In this document: positions 1 through 8,262 of the stretch, piece after piece | Layout: every line of letters starts with the position of its first letter | Position numbering within the stretch: the stretch's first letter is position 1 | Origin: Jiangella sp. DSM 45060 | GTDB taxonomy: Bacteria; Actinomycetota; Actinomycetes; Jiangellales; Jiangellaceae | DNA: 64,000 nt | Assembly (NCBI RefSeq): GCF_900105175.1 | Contig: NZ_LT629771.1 | Coordinates: 7,212,622 to 7,276,621, forward strand | Direction of reading: 5' to 3' | Notes under the pieces: generated by a model | Told to the model about the DNA's origin: nothing | What the model saw: only the letters and a program-made list of their open reading frames with translations | The model's database searches: none | Made by a program: the position numbers and the translations under genes

Positions 1-583
1 CGAGGTCGGATGGCACGCCGCGGCCCAGCAGCAGCGCGCCGACCAGCGGGATGACGGCGACGGCGCCGGCCGCCTCGATCCCGTACGCGGCGCCGAGCGG
101 GACGACCAGCGACGGGCCGAGCGCGAAGCCGATGTTGCCGCCGAGCGCGAAGACGCCCAGCGCGGCGCCGGGGCTGGCGGCGGCCGCGGCGCGGGTCGCG
201 CGGAACGCCTCGGGGTGGAAGATCGCGACGCCGAGGCCGCCGAGCAGCAGCGCGACGGCGATGGCGGCGAACGAGTCGAGCAGGGTCGCGGCCAGCAGCC
301 CGCCGCCGGTCAGCGCGAGCCCGAGCGGCTGCAGCCACGCCGCCCGGACGCGGTCGCCGACGACGCCGGCCAGCGGCTGCATGACCGACGACGCGAGGCT
401 GCCGGCCAGCACCAGCAGCCCGGCGTCGGCGTAGGACATGCCGCGCTCGGCGACGAAGAACGGGATCAGCGCGGGGACGGCGGCCTGGAACAGGTCGGCG
501 CCGGCGTGCGCGACGGTGAGCCGCGCGACCCGGCCGCGGTCGACGTCCTGCCCGGGGATGACCCGCTCGAGCAGGGCCGTCAT
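1..583 (-). CDS. MFS efflux transporter, partial (C-terminal part beyond window)
   Basis: Only about the first 194 residues are inside the window. The translation opens with MTALLERVIPGQDVDRG and continues with repeated hydrophobic segments and MFS loop motifs (GSLASSVMQPLAGVVGDR; a FHPEA segment; then GNIGFALGP), an arrangement resembling the fosmidomycin-resistance (Fsr) branch of the major facilitator superfamily. It would be an inner-membrane proton-driven exporter. The ATG overlaps the stop of the upstream TetR gene in an ATGA tetranucleotide, so the two are co-transcribed and translationally coupled. The pump is therefore probably the target of that repressor. Substrate is not deducible. 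Confidence 0.8.
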   Translation of the reverse strand, partial: MTALLERVIPGQDVDRGRVARLTVAHAGADLFQAAVPALIPFFVAERGMSYADAGLLVLAGSLASSVMQPLAGVVGDRVRAAWLQPLGLALTGGGLLAATLLDSFAAIAVALLLGGLGVAIFHPEAFRATRAAAAASPGAALGVFALGGNIGFALGPSLVVPLGAAYGIEAAGAVAVIPLVGALLLGRGVPSDL

Positions 584-1155
584 GGCAGTAACCCGTGCAG
601 CGCGAGGTCGAGGACGGCGTCGGTGGCCCGTTTCGCCGACCAGCGGTGTTCGCGGCGCAGGTGGCGATACGTCTCGCACACCTGGACGTAGAGGACGGTG
701 GCGGTCTCGTCCGGATCGGCGCAGGGGCGCAGCGAGCCGTCCAGCGCGCCGTCACGCAGCAGGCGGACGATCGGCGCGGTGAACTCGGTGCGGGTGAGCG
801 AGTCGTCGCCCGGGTCGTGGTAGATCGCGTTCAGCGTCGGGTCGTCGAGCCCGGCCATGAGGTCGGCCCGTTCGTCGGTGATCGCGCAGAAGACCTCGAA
901 CGCCGCGGTCAGCCGGGTGCGGGCGTCGCCGGGGCCGGTGAGAACGGGGAGCAGCCGCTCGCGCTCCTCGCGGGCGAGCTCGTCGCGCAGCGCGACAAGG
1001 ATCGCCGCGCGCGTCTCGCCGCGCCGGTACAGCGTGACGCGGGTGATGCCGGCCTCCTTGGCGATGTCGGCCATCGAGGCGCCGCCCAGCTGCTGCCGCT
1101 CGGCCAGCCGCTTGGCCGCGGCCAGGACGTCCTGAGACACCGTCGATTCACTCAC
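580..1155 (-). CDS. TetR family transcriptional regulator
   Basis: 191 aa from a GTG start. The N-terminus contains the usual TetR helix-turn-helix (GASMADIAKEAGITRVTLYR, residues about 25-44), followed by a divergent helical ligand-binding domain. It is likely a ligand-released repressor of its own two-gene operon, since the downstream MFS gene overlaps its stop (ATGA). A perfect 6+6 inverted repeat lies immediately upstream of the start codon, the standard place for autorepression. The S8 protease gene upstream is on the same strand but separated by about 50 bp and this operator, so a separate promoter is likely. Confidence 0.88.
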   Translation of the reverse strand: MSESTVSQDVLAAAKRLAERQQLGGASMADIAKEAGITRVTLYRRGETRAAILVALRDELAREERERLLPVLTGPGDARTRLTAAFEVFCAITDERADLMAGLDDPTLNAIYHDPGDDSLTRTEFTAPIVRLLRDGALDGSLRPCADPDETATVLYVQVCETYRHLRREHRWSAKRATDAVLDLALHGLLP

Positions 1156-1170
1156 GATACAAGGTGTATC
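1156..1170. promoter_or_regulatory. Probable TetR operator
   Basis: GATACAAGGTGTATC is a perfect inverted repeat (GATACA, 3-nt centre, TGTATC) abutting the GTG start of the TetR gene. Position and symmetry fit autorepression of the tetR-MFS operon; binding is inferred. Confidence 0.6.
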
Positions 1171-1206
1171 ACGGTGCAGCTCAGGACGTCCAGACCGCGC
1201 GGCGGA

Positions 1207-4200
1207 TCAGTCGAGCTGGTAGGCCCGGATCACCTCCTGCTCCAGCCGGGTGCCGTCACCCTGGGCGTCGATGCGCAACGAGACGTGCTCGGCGTCCTTC
1301 GGGTGCCGGACGGTGACGGAGTATTCGTCGTCGCCGGTCGCCCGCACCACCGCGGGCCGCCAGGTGGCGCCGTCGTCGTAGGACACGTCGACCCGCACCC
1401 GCCGGACCGGCGGCGACTCCGCGCCGACCTGCCCGCCGACGGTGAGGTCGAAGCGGAACGTCCGGCCGGACGGCGCCCGGTTCAGCCCGTCCAGCGGCAC
1501 GTCGTACGACGCGAACAGCAGCGGCAGGAACGCGCAGTTCCGGTGTCCGCGGTCGGTGCACGCGTACTGCACGGGCAGGTCGCCGACGCCGGACGCCGGG
1601 GCGGCCGACCGGAACGTCCACGCCGTCGACGACCGCGTCCCGAAGCTCCAGGGCGCGTCCGACCAGGCGTCGATCTCCAGCCGGTACTCCGAGTCCGCCG
1701 GGACCGCGGCGAGCACGCCACGTCCGGTCCGCCGGCTCACCACCAGCTGGTCGTCGCGGTAGAGGCGGGTCGCCGAGTTCTCCCAGCGGGTGTCCCAGGC
1801 GCCGTAGTGGCCGTCGCCGGAGTCGGCGAGGTCCTCGATCCAGAAGAACAGCTCGTCGTCGTCGCGGCAGGCCGGGCACGGGATCGCCATCCGCTCCTGC
1901 TCGAGCACCTCGCGCCGCGGCGTCGGCACGAACGGCGCGCCGAACCAGGTGTCCTCCAGCTCGTCGCCGGGCTCGAGCGTGCGCAGCCGGTCGCGGGCGT
2001 GCCGGGCCAGCATCACCTCGTCGGTCTCGTAGCCGGAGAGCTGTTTGAACCAGAGCAGGTCCGACGAGGTCAGCACGTACTCCGTCCGCTCCAGCGGCGC
2101 CCGGAAGTAGCGGTAGGAGTCGAACGACGACACCTGCCAGGGCGCGAACGACGGGTTGACGTCGGAGACGGTGCGCTCCGGCGCGTCCGCGTGGTACGTG
2201 CTCGTCACGGTGGCGAGGTCGTCGGTGTCGACGTCGTGCGCGAGGTCGGTGCCCACCCTGCCGTCCTCGTCGAAGCGCAGGTCGTAGAGGTAGTCGCTGA
2301 CCGGCGTCGAGTGGACGGTGACGGTGCCGCCGCCGCGGGCCAGCAGGGTCTCGGCCTCGCTGAGGTCCAGCGCGGCCGCGGGGATCGGCAGCCCGCGCTC
2401 GACCGCGCCGGAGAACGGGTAGCCGGAGCGGTTGTAGAGGAACGCCACCTCGGCGCCGGCCGCCGCGACCGCCCGGATCCGCTCGCTCCACTGCCCATCG
2501 GTCGCGTCGACCAGTGCGATCTTCCCCTCGAGGTCGACGGCGGCCAGCTCGGCCGGCGTCGCGGCGCCGGCGTCGACGACGTCGTGGCGGAACCGGCCGT
2601 CGGGCAGCTTCGGCGCGTAGACGAAGTACTCCGGCTCGAACGCGGCCAGCCCGTCGCCGTCGACGACGAGGTCGGGCTCGGCCAGCGAGAACTGGGTGAC
2701 GAGGTGGAACCCGCCCTCGGTGACCTCCTCGGTCGGCGTCGCGAACACGTCGGTGAACGGCTCGCCGAGCAGGTAGCGGTAGTGCATCGCCTCACCGGCC
2801 AGCGGGAACCGCCAGAACTCCACCTTCGCCGACACGCCCTCGACGGCCCGGCCGACGTCGGCGGTCACCGGGACCGCGGTGCGGCCGTCCAGCACGGCGC
2901 TCGCGCCGCCCGGCCCGACCTCGATCTCCGGCTCGCCCGCGAACGTGTACGTGTACCGCTCGCCGTCCAGCTCGGTCATGATGCTCAGCGCGCTGTACGT
3001 GCCCGGTGGGACGCGGACGGTCGCCTGGCCGCGGGCGTCCAGATTCGGGAACGACACGTGCGTCGACGAGTCGTCGACGTTGCCGATCTGGACGGTGGCG
3101 CCCCGGTTCGGGTTGCCCCGGCGGTCCAGGACGGTGACCGTCAGCTCGTACACCTCCGGCTCCTTGTTCAGCCCGAGCGGCAGCACGACGCTGACCCCGT
3201 CCGGGCCGGTCCCGGTGAGGAAGCCGCTGTACAGGCCGGCCGCGCCGAGCGACGGGTCGAGCGTGACGTCGACGGTGGCGGTGCCGTTGGCGGGAACGGT
3301 GACCGACGGCGCGCCGAGCGCGAGCATGCCGGCCGCCGCGGGCGTCGTCCCGGCGGTGGCGGTCGCGGTGAGGTCGAGCGTGACCGGCGCCGCCGTGGTG
3401 TTGCTGAACGTGACGGTGCGGACGATCGGCTCCAGCTCGGTCTGCGGGTAGGGCAGGTAGCCGAAGTTCAGCGGCGCCGGACCGGCGTACACACCCTGCG
3501 CGACGGCGGTCGCGACGTCGAGGCGGCCGCCGCCCTGCTCGTAGACGGTGAGCCCGTCGCGCGGGATCGCCGTCGACACCAGGGCCGCCTTGACCTGCTC
3601 GGGCGTCCAGTCCGGGTGCTGCTGGCGGACGATCGCGGCGGCGCCGGCGACGTGCGGCGTGGCCATGGAGGTGCCGGACGCGCTGGTGTAGAGCTCGTCG
3701 ACCGGCGTGCCCATGGCGGTGCCGGCGGCGCGGGCGGCGACGATGTTCGTGCCGGGCGCGGTGAGGTCGGGCTTGACGGCGTGGTCGCCGACCCGCGGGC
3801 CGCGGCCCGACGTCGACGCCAGGTCGTCGGTCTTCGTGACGTTGCCGACGGTGAGCGCGGCGTCGGCGGCGCCCGGGCTGGTCAGCGAGTAGGCGCTGGG
3901 CCCGTAGTTGCCGCCGGCGATGACGAACAGCGCGCCGGTCTCGGCGGTCAGCTCGTTGACGGCCTGGCTGAGCGGGTCGGTGCCGTCGGTGGGCCACCCG
4001 CCGAGGCTCATGCTGACGACGTCGGCGCCGTTCCGCGCGGCCCACTCCATGCCGGCGATCACCCACGAGTCCTGCCCGTTGCCGCCGTCGTCGAGTACCT
4101 TGCCGATCATGAGGTCGGCGCCCGGCGCGACGCCCTGACGAGCGCCGCCGGACCCCGCGCCGGTGCCGGCGACCGTCGCCGCGACGTGGGTGCCGTGGCC

Positions 4201-5037
4201 GTGCCCGTCGACCGGGTTGTTCCCACCGGTGAAGTCCTGTTGAACCGTAATTTGGCCGGCGACGTCTGGATGCGCGGGGTCGATGCCGGTGTCGAGGACG
4301 GCGACCGTGCTGCCGGTGCCGTCGAACCCCTGCTCCCAGGCCGCGGGCGCGCCGACCATCGGCACGCTGACGTCGAGGGTCGCGGCCACCGTGCCGTCCA
4401 GCCAGATGCCGCCGACGGAGCCGTCGGCCTCGACGGCGTCCCAGAACGTGCCGGCGTCGGCCTTCGCGACCTCGACCGCGGCGCCGTCGATGCTGGGCAG
4501 CGGCAGCGTGGCGTCGCTGGCCGGCAGGTTCTCGGCACGGGCGGCGACGGTGGACGCGGACCGCGCGGCGGCGCCGTCGTAGGTGACGATGACCGGCAGC
4601 TCGGTCGCCGCGTCGTCGGCGTACCCGCTCTCGATCAGCCGCGTCACGTTGAACAGCTGCGCGTCGACGGTGCCGGCGCGGACCTGCGGCGCGACCCGGG
4701 CGGGGACGACGTACGTATCGCCGTCCAGCTCGTACGCCTCGACCGCGCCGCCGCCCGCGGCGGCGACCGCGACCGACGTCTTCCCGCCGACCGTGGTGAC
4801 GTCGACGATGTCGCCGGTGACCAGCGTGACCCGGGTGGTGGTCCCGGAGCCGGCGCCGGCCGGGTCGCCGGACGTCGCGGCGGACGCGTCCGTCTCGGCC
4901 GTGGCCGCGGTGCCGGGCGCCGACGTCGCGGGCGCGGTGGTGCCGGCGGTGGCCGCCAGCGCGACGGTCAGTGCGGTGGCGGTCCAGGCGGCCGGTCGTC
5001 GTCGGCGGGATCGGGGCACGGGCGCGCTCGGGGGCAT
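1207..5037 (-). CDS. Secreted S8 family serine protease (subtilase), multidomain
   Basis: 1276 aa from ATG 5037, chosen because AGAGGA lies about 10 nt upstream and the next residues form a signal peptide (Arg-rich n-region, Ala/Leu-rich core, Ala-Ala-type cleavage region near residue 40). A propeptide-like stretch precedes the peptidase. The catalytic triad is visible: Asp249 in VLDTG, His281 in HGTHV and Ser457 in GTSMATPHVAG. A region near residue 835-900 (GKIALVDATDG) resembles a protease-associated insert, and the long C-terminal part looks beta-rich. It is an extracellular endopeptidase of the type common in filamentous actinomycetes. No dedicated inhibitor or secretion partner is adjacent. 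Confidence 0.9.
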   Translation of the reverse strand: MPPSAPVPRSRRRRPAAWTATALTVALAATAGTTAPATSAPGTAATAETDASAATSGDPAGAGSGTTTRVTLVTGDIVDVTTVGGKTSVAVAAAGGGAVEAYELDGDTYVVPARVAPQVRAGTVDAQLFNVTRLIESGYADDAATELPVIVTYDGAAARSASTVAARAENLPASDATLPLPSIDGAAVEVAKADAGTFWDAVEADGSVGGIWLDGTVAATLDVSVPMVGAPAAWEQGFDGTGSTVAVLDTGIDPAHPDVAGQITVQQDFTGGNNPVDGHGHGTHVAATVAGTGAGSGGARQGVAPGADLMIGKVLDDGGNGQDSWVIAGMEWAARNGADVVSMSLGGWPTDGTDPLSQAVNELTAETGALFVIAGGNYGPSAYSLTSPGAADAALTVGNVTKTDDLASTSGRGPRVGDHAVKPDLTAPGTNIVAARAAGTAMGTPVDELYTSASGTSMATPHVAGAAAIVRQQHPDWTPEQVKAALVSTAIPRDGLTVYEQGGGRLDVATAVAQGVYAGPAPLNFGYLPYPQTELEPIVRTVTFSNTTAAPVTLDLTATATAGTTPAAAGMLALGAPSVTVPANGTATVDVTLDPSLGAAGLYSGFLTGTGPDGVSVVLPLGLNKEPEVYELTVTVLDRRGNPNRGATVQIGNVDDSSTHVSFPNLDARGQATVRVPPGTYSALSIMTELDGERYTYTFAGEPEIEVGPGGASAVLDGRTAVPVTADVGRAVEGVSAKVEFWRFPLAGEAMHYRYLLGEPFTDVFATPTEEVTEGGFHLVTQFSLAEPDLVVDGDGLAAFEPEYFVYAPKLPDGRFRHDVVDAGAATPAELAAVDLEGKIALVDATDGQWSERIRAVAAAGAEVAFLYNRSGYPFSGAVERGLPIPAAALDLSEAETLLARGGGTVTVHSTPVSDYLYDLRFDEDGRVGTDLAHDVDTDDLATVTSTYHADAPERTVSDVNPSFAPWQVSSFDSYRYFRAPLERTEYVLTSSDLLWFKQLSGYETDEVMLARHARDRLRTLEPGDELEDTWFGAPFVPTPRREVLEQERMAIPCPACRDDDELFFWIEDLADSGDGHYGAWDTRWENSATRLYRDDQLVVSRRTGRGVLAAVPADSEYRLEIDAWSDAPWSFGTRSSTAWTFRSAAPASGVGDLPVQYACTDRGHRNCAFLPLLFASYDVPLDGLNRAPSGRTFRFDLTVGGQVGAESPPVRRVRVDVSYDDGATWRPAVVRATGDDEYSVTVRHPKDAEHVSLRIDAQGDGTRLEQEVIRAYQLD

Positions 5038-5187
5038 CGCGTCGTCCTCTCTCGGCGGGGGCGGGACGAGACGTGGTCCGTCCCAGATGGGCCGGATGTC
5101 CGGTCCGGCCAATCTGGCATCGCCGCGGCCCGGCGCGGAAGGACTAGGCGTGGCCGGTAGGCGCCAATGGCGCAAAGATGCCGCTGG

Positions 5188-6081
5188 TCAGGCCGTGCTG
5201 ACCGCCTCCCGCTCGGCGAGCAGCACGGCGCTGAGCACCGAGTGGTCGTCCCCGCCGTGCCCGGCGTCGATGGCCCGCCGCATCTGGGCGAGCGCGGCGA
5301 GCTGGACGCTGGTGTCGAGGCCGCGCCGCTCCGACGCCGCGACCACGTGGTCCAGCCCGGCGGCGATCGTCGCCAGCGTCGCGACGTCGGCGTGGTAGCG
5401 ATCCCCGTCCAGCCGCTCGCCGTGCTCGGCGATCGAGGCCTGCAGCAGGCCGGCCAGGTCCTCGGCCAGCGGCACGAGCTCGGCGTCGTCGATGCCCTCG
5501 GCCTTGGCCAGCGCGAACGCGTGCGTCATGCCGGCGGCCGCCGTCCAGAAGAAGTCCAGCAGCGCGACGTCGAAGGCGGCGGCGCGGCCGGGGTCGGCGC
5601 CGAGGTGGCGCTGCGTCCCGCCGAGCGCGGCCAGCGTCGGCGCGTGCCGGCGGTAGAGGTCGTCCGGCCCGCTGTAGATCAGCACCGCGTCCGGCGTGTC
5701 GATGGTGATCGTCGGCGTCATGATCGATCCGTCGAGGTAGTCGACGCCGTGATCGGCGGCCCAGGCGGCCAGGTCTCGGGCGGCGTCCGGTGTGTCGGCG
5801 GTGAGGTTGACGACGGTGCGCCCGTGCAGCGCCGCGGCGGCCGGCTCGAGCAGCTGTCGCGCGGCCGCGTAGTCGACCACGCACACCACGACGAGATCGG
5901 CGCCGGCGACCGCGTCGGCGACGCTCCCGGCCCGACGCGCGCCCGCCGCCACCAGGGCGTCGCCCTTCGCCGGGGAGCGGTTCCAGACCGTCGTCGGGTG
6001 GCCGTGGGCGAGGAAGGCTCGGGCGAGGGCCTGGCCCATGTTACCCAGCCCGAGTGCGGTGACCTGCGTCGATGTCGTCAT
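5188..6081 (-). CDS. NAD(P)-dependent imine-reductase-like / 6PGDH-superfamily oxidoreductase
   Basis: 297 aa. The N-terminal Rossmann motif GLGNMGQALA (about residues 11-20) and the WNRSPAK segment that binds the NADP phosphate place it in the 3-hydroxyisobutyrate dehydrogenase/6PGDH superfamily. The central helix reads AFDVALLDFFW where dehydrogenases of the superfamily carry the catalytic Lys. Replacement of that Lys by Asp or another residue is typical of bacterial imine reductases, hence the call. The gene is divergent from a MerR regulator, and a MerR-type promoter with a long spacer points at it. The natural substrate is unknown. Confidence 0.75.
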   Translation of the reverse strand: MTTSTQVTALGLGNMGQALARAFLAHGHPTTVWNRSPAKGDALVAAGARRAGSVADAVAGADLVVVCVVDYAAARQLLEPAAAALHGRTVVNLTADTPDAARDLAAWAADHGVDYLDGSIMTPTITIDTPDAVLIYSGPDDLYRRHAPTLAALGGTQRHLGADPGRAAAFDVALLDFFWTAAAGMTHAFALAKAEGIDDAELVPLAEDLAGLLQASIAEHGERLDGDRYHADVATLATIAAGLDHVVAASERRGLDTSVQLAALAQMRRAIDAGHGGDDHSVLSAVLLAEREAVSTA

Positions 6082-6088
6082 TCCAGGT

Positions 6089-6120
6089 ACGCTAAACCTT
6101 CACGTTGGCGTGAGGGTCAA
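6089..6120 (-). promoter_or_regulatory. MerR-type promoter/operator for the imine-reductase-like gene
   Basis: On the minus strand TTGACC (6120-6115) is followed by a 19-20 bp spacer and TTAGCG/TAGCGT (near 6094-6089). The spacer holds an inverted repeat, 6096-6103 (ACCTTCAC) with 6110-6117 (GTGAGGGT), one mismatch. A dyad centred in an over-long spacer is the hallmark of MerR-activated promoters. Only 7 nt separate TAGCGT from the ATG at 6081, so the transcript may be leaderless. Confidence 0.6.
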
Positions 6121-6138
6121 GCTCGGCGGAGGGTGCGA

Positions 6139-6537
6139 ATGCGGATCGGCGAACTGGCGCGGCGGACCGGCGTGACGGAACGCGCGCTGCGCTACTACGG
6201 GGAGCAGAACCTGCTGCGTCCGGCCAGGCTGCCCAGCGGCTACCGCGACTACGCCCCGTCCGACGTCGAGGCGGTGCGGCACGTGCGCTCGCTGCTCGCG
6301 GCCGGGCTGCCGAGCCACCTGATCGCCGACCTGCTGCCGTGCATGGTCGACACCGGCGACGGGCTGATGCCCGGCTGCCGGTCGATGCTGGCGCCGCTGG
6401 AGTCCGAGCGCGACCGCCTGACGTCGGCGATCGAGCAGCTCACGACGGCGCGGGCGCAGCTGGTCGCGTTGATCGACCGCACCCCCGAGGACGACGCCGA
6501 GTACGACGCCTGGGTCGCGGCGCGCGGGGCGGCCTGA
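6139..6537 (+). CDS. MerR family transcriptional regulator
   Basis: 132 aa. The N-terminus MRIGELARRTGVTERALRYY is the canonical MerR winged-helix start, followed by a wing (SGYRDY) and a C-terminal coiled-coil dimerisation helix (about residues 75-115). Two Cys are present (PCMVDTG, PGCRS) in a region where metal- or effector-sensing MerR proteins vary; they are not arranged as a SoxR cluster. It is divergent from the imine-reductase-like gene with 57 bp between starts, and the shared region carries a MerR-type dyad, so it probably activates that gene. The effector cannot be told. Confidence 0.88.
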   Translation: MRIGELARRTGVTERALRYYGEQNLLRPARLPSGYRDYAPSDVEAVRHVRSLLAAGLPSHLIADLLPCMVDTGDGLMPGCRSMLAPLESERDRLTSAIEQLTTARAQLVALIDRTPEDDAEYDAWVAARGAA

Positions 6538-6752
6538 CGGGCTCGTCGACCCGGCGCGTGGTGTTGACGCCGTCCGAGACGGTGCGTCAGGCTGTGAGCC
6601 TGGCGTGGCTCCCGCCTCACCTTCGCCGGCCGGCCCCAGCCCGGCCCCGCACCCGAAGGCAAAGGGACTTCTGATCTCGAGCCGCTCGTCCTGGTCGACC
6701 GCCTCGGACGGGATCGCTGGGGGATCACGTGCGAGTGCGTGGGAGGCCAGCG

Positions 6753-7706
6753 ATGACAACCGACCGGAACCTCAAACGACGGGTCCGTGCCCGCGCCGCC
6801 AAGACCGGCGAGTCGTACACGGCCGCGCTGCGCCACGTCCGCTCGGCGCCGTCCACCAACGAGCCACCGGGGGCAGCGCCGTTGCCCATCGCCGTCGCGC
6901 AGTCGACCGTCCGCACCGATCCCGCCGACGCCGTCGGCCTGCGTGCCAGCGGCGCCGAGGTGCGCCGGCTGATGACGGACGCGGCCGCGGCGGGCGCGCG
7001 GCTGGTGCACTTCACCGAGGGGGCGATCTGCTTCCCGGACAAGTACGCCCTGTCCGAGCTGGGCCCGGACGAGGCGGGGCCGGCGGACTGGAGCCGGGCC
7101 GCGTGGACGGTGCTCGAGGACGAGCTCGGCCAGGTCGCGCGGCTGGCGGGTGAGCTGGCGATCTGGACGGTGCTCGCCGCGCCGCACCGCCGCCCGGCGC
7201 CGTCACGTCCGCACAACAGCCTCTACGTCGTGTCCGACGAGGGTGCCGTGGTGGCCCGGTACGACGAGCGGACGCTCTCGAACACCAAGCTCAGCTACCT
7301 GTACGACCCCGGCGCCGCACCCGTCACCGTCAGCGTCGACGGGTACCGGCTCGGGCTCGCGCTCGGGATGGACGTGCACTTCCCGGAGCTGTTCACCGAG
7401 TACGAGCGCCTCGACGTCGACGGCGTCCTGGTGTCGTACGAGACCGGCGGCGTGCCCGGCCGCGAGACCGTCACGACCGAGGCCCGCGGCTACGCGGCGG
7501 CGAACAGCTACTGGATCAGCCTCGCGGTCCCCGCCGACGCGACGGGCCCGCACGCCGGGATCATCGGCCCGCGCGGCGGCTGGTCCGCCAGCTGCCCGCC
7601 CGACGGCACGCCCGCCGTCGCCGTCGCCGACGTCCACCGCGACGACGAGCTCAGCCCGTACGCCCGCGACTGGCGCCGCCGCACCCGGGACCGCGTCAGC
7701 CTCTGA
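6753..7706 (+). CDS. Nitrilase-superfamily protein lacking the catalytic Cys
   Basis: 317 aa from ATG 6753, which follows GGGAGG by 6 nt. A basic 30-residue N-terminal tail (LKRRVRARAAKTGESYTAAL) precedes a carbon-nitrogen hydrolase fold. Glu89 (FTEGAI) and Lys179 (NTKLSY) of the Glu-Lys-Cys triad are present. In the nucleophile block, normally ICYDxRFPE, the sequence is LGMDVHFPE, so the Cys is Gly205 (codon GGG). The fold and other anchors are intact, suggesting a non-hydrolytic or altered-function homologue rather than a decayed gene, because the frame is open throughout. Neighbours give no pathway. Confidence 0.75.
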   Translation: MTTDRNLKRRVRARAAKTGESYTAALRHVRSAPSTNEPPGAAPLPIAVAQSTVRTDPADAVGLRASGAEVRRLMTDAAAAGARLVHFTEGAICFPDKYALSELGPDEAGPADWSRAAWTVLEDELGQVARLAGELAIWTVLAAPHRRPAPSRPHNSLYVVSDEGAVVARYDERTLSNTKLSYLYDPGAAPVTVSVDGYRLGLALGMDVHFPELFTEYERLDVDGVLVSYETGGVPGRETVTTEARGYAAANSYWISLAVPADATGPHAGIIGPRGGWSASCPPDGTPAVAVADVHRDDELSPYARDWRRRTRDRVSL

Positions 7707-7742
7707 CGGCACCGGCGGAGGCTCGCTGCCACTGCGGAACGG

Positions 7743-8053
7743 CAGGGCGCTGAGGTCGTGGGCGCCGGCCCAGCGGATGCGGTGGTCGGTCCGGTCGCCC
7801 ATGACCTTGCGGCTCTCGTCCAGCGTGAAGCCGGGGATCGGCTCGCCGTCGGCGTCGAGGATCTCGACCCGCAGCGTGCCGCCCGGCGCCAGGGCGGCGG
7901 CGTCGCTCGTCAGGACGGCCGATGCGGCACCGAAGGGCCCGGTGGGGCGGCGGCGCCCGGCCCGGCGGGGTCGGCGGGCTCCAGGGCCAGGGTCAGCGCG
8001 GCGCCGATGACGGCGGACGCGGCGGCCAGTGCGGCGGGAGCGGCCAGCCTCAT
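7743..8053 (-). pseudogene. Remnant of a secreted carbohydrate-active (sialidase/GH-like) protein
   Basis: Two coherent pieces lie in different frames on the minus strand. The first starts at ATG 8053 and encodes a signal-peptide-like N-terminus (MRLAAPAALAAASAVIGAAL). The second (about 7743-7915) reads GGTLRVEILDADGEPIPGF and then DRTDHRIRWAGAHDLSAL, the C-terminal beta-strand motif that ends many actinobacterial secreted glycoside hydrolases and BNR proteins. The body of the enzyme is missing and a frameshift separates the ends, so this looks like an internal deletion. The homology is judged from memory of the motif. It is divergent from an intact sialidase-like gene with which it shares a promoter element. 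Confidence 0.6.
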
Positions 8054-8113
8054 CTGATCACTCCACTGGGATCGGGCCGGCGTCGCGTTGCGTCGAAGAA
8101 AGCGCAAAATGAT

Positions 8114-8178
8114 GTTCCATGTCAATGCCTGTCCACGGCTGATGCGCCGCTCACCCCGTCGAACTCTTGACACGGAAC
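8114..8178. promoter_or_regulatory. Divergent matched promoter elements (TTGACAYGGAAC)
   Basis: TTGACACGGAAC at 8167-8178 on the plus strand and TTGACATGGAAC on the minus strand (8125-8114) form an 11/12 inverted repeat 41 bp apart. Each begins with a perfect -35 hexamer and faces one of the flanking genes (sialidase-like, and the remnant). They are likely paired promoters, or a regulator site overlapping both. Confidence 0.5.
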
Positions 8179-8262
8179 GCTATGCCAGGTTGAGTTCCGC
8201 CATTGCGTCAGCAGCTCTCTCGAACGGCAGTGCCGCACGGCCACGCATCGAAAGGAGCAGTC

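Noticed and set aside
595-5160. 1521-codon open frame on the plus strand opposite the S8 protease
   Set aside because: It is composed almost only of Arg/Gly/Ala/Val, has no domain, and mirrors the real minus-strand protease, TetR and MFS genes; a high-GC shadow frame.
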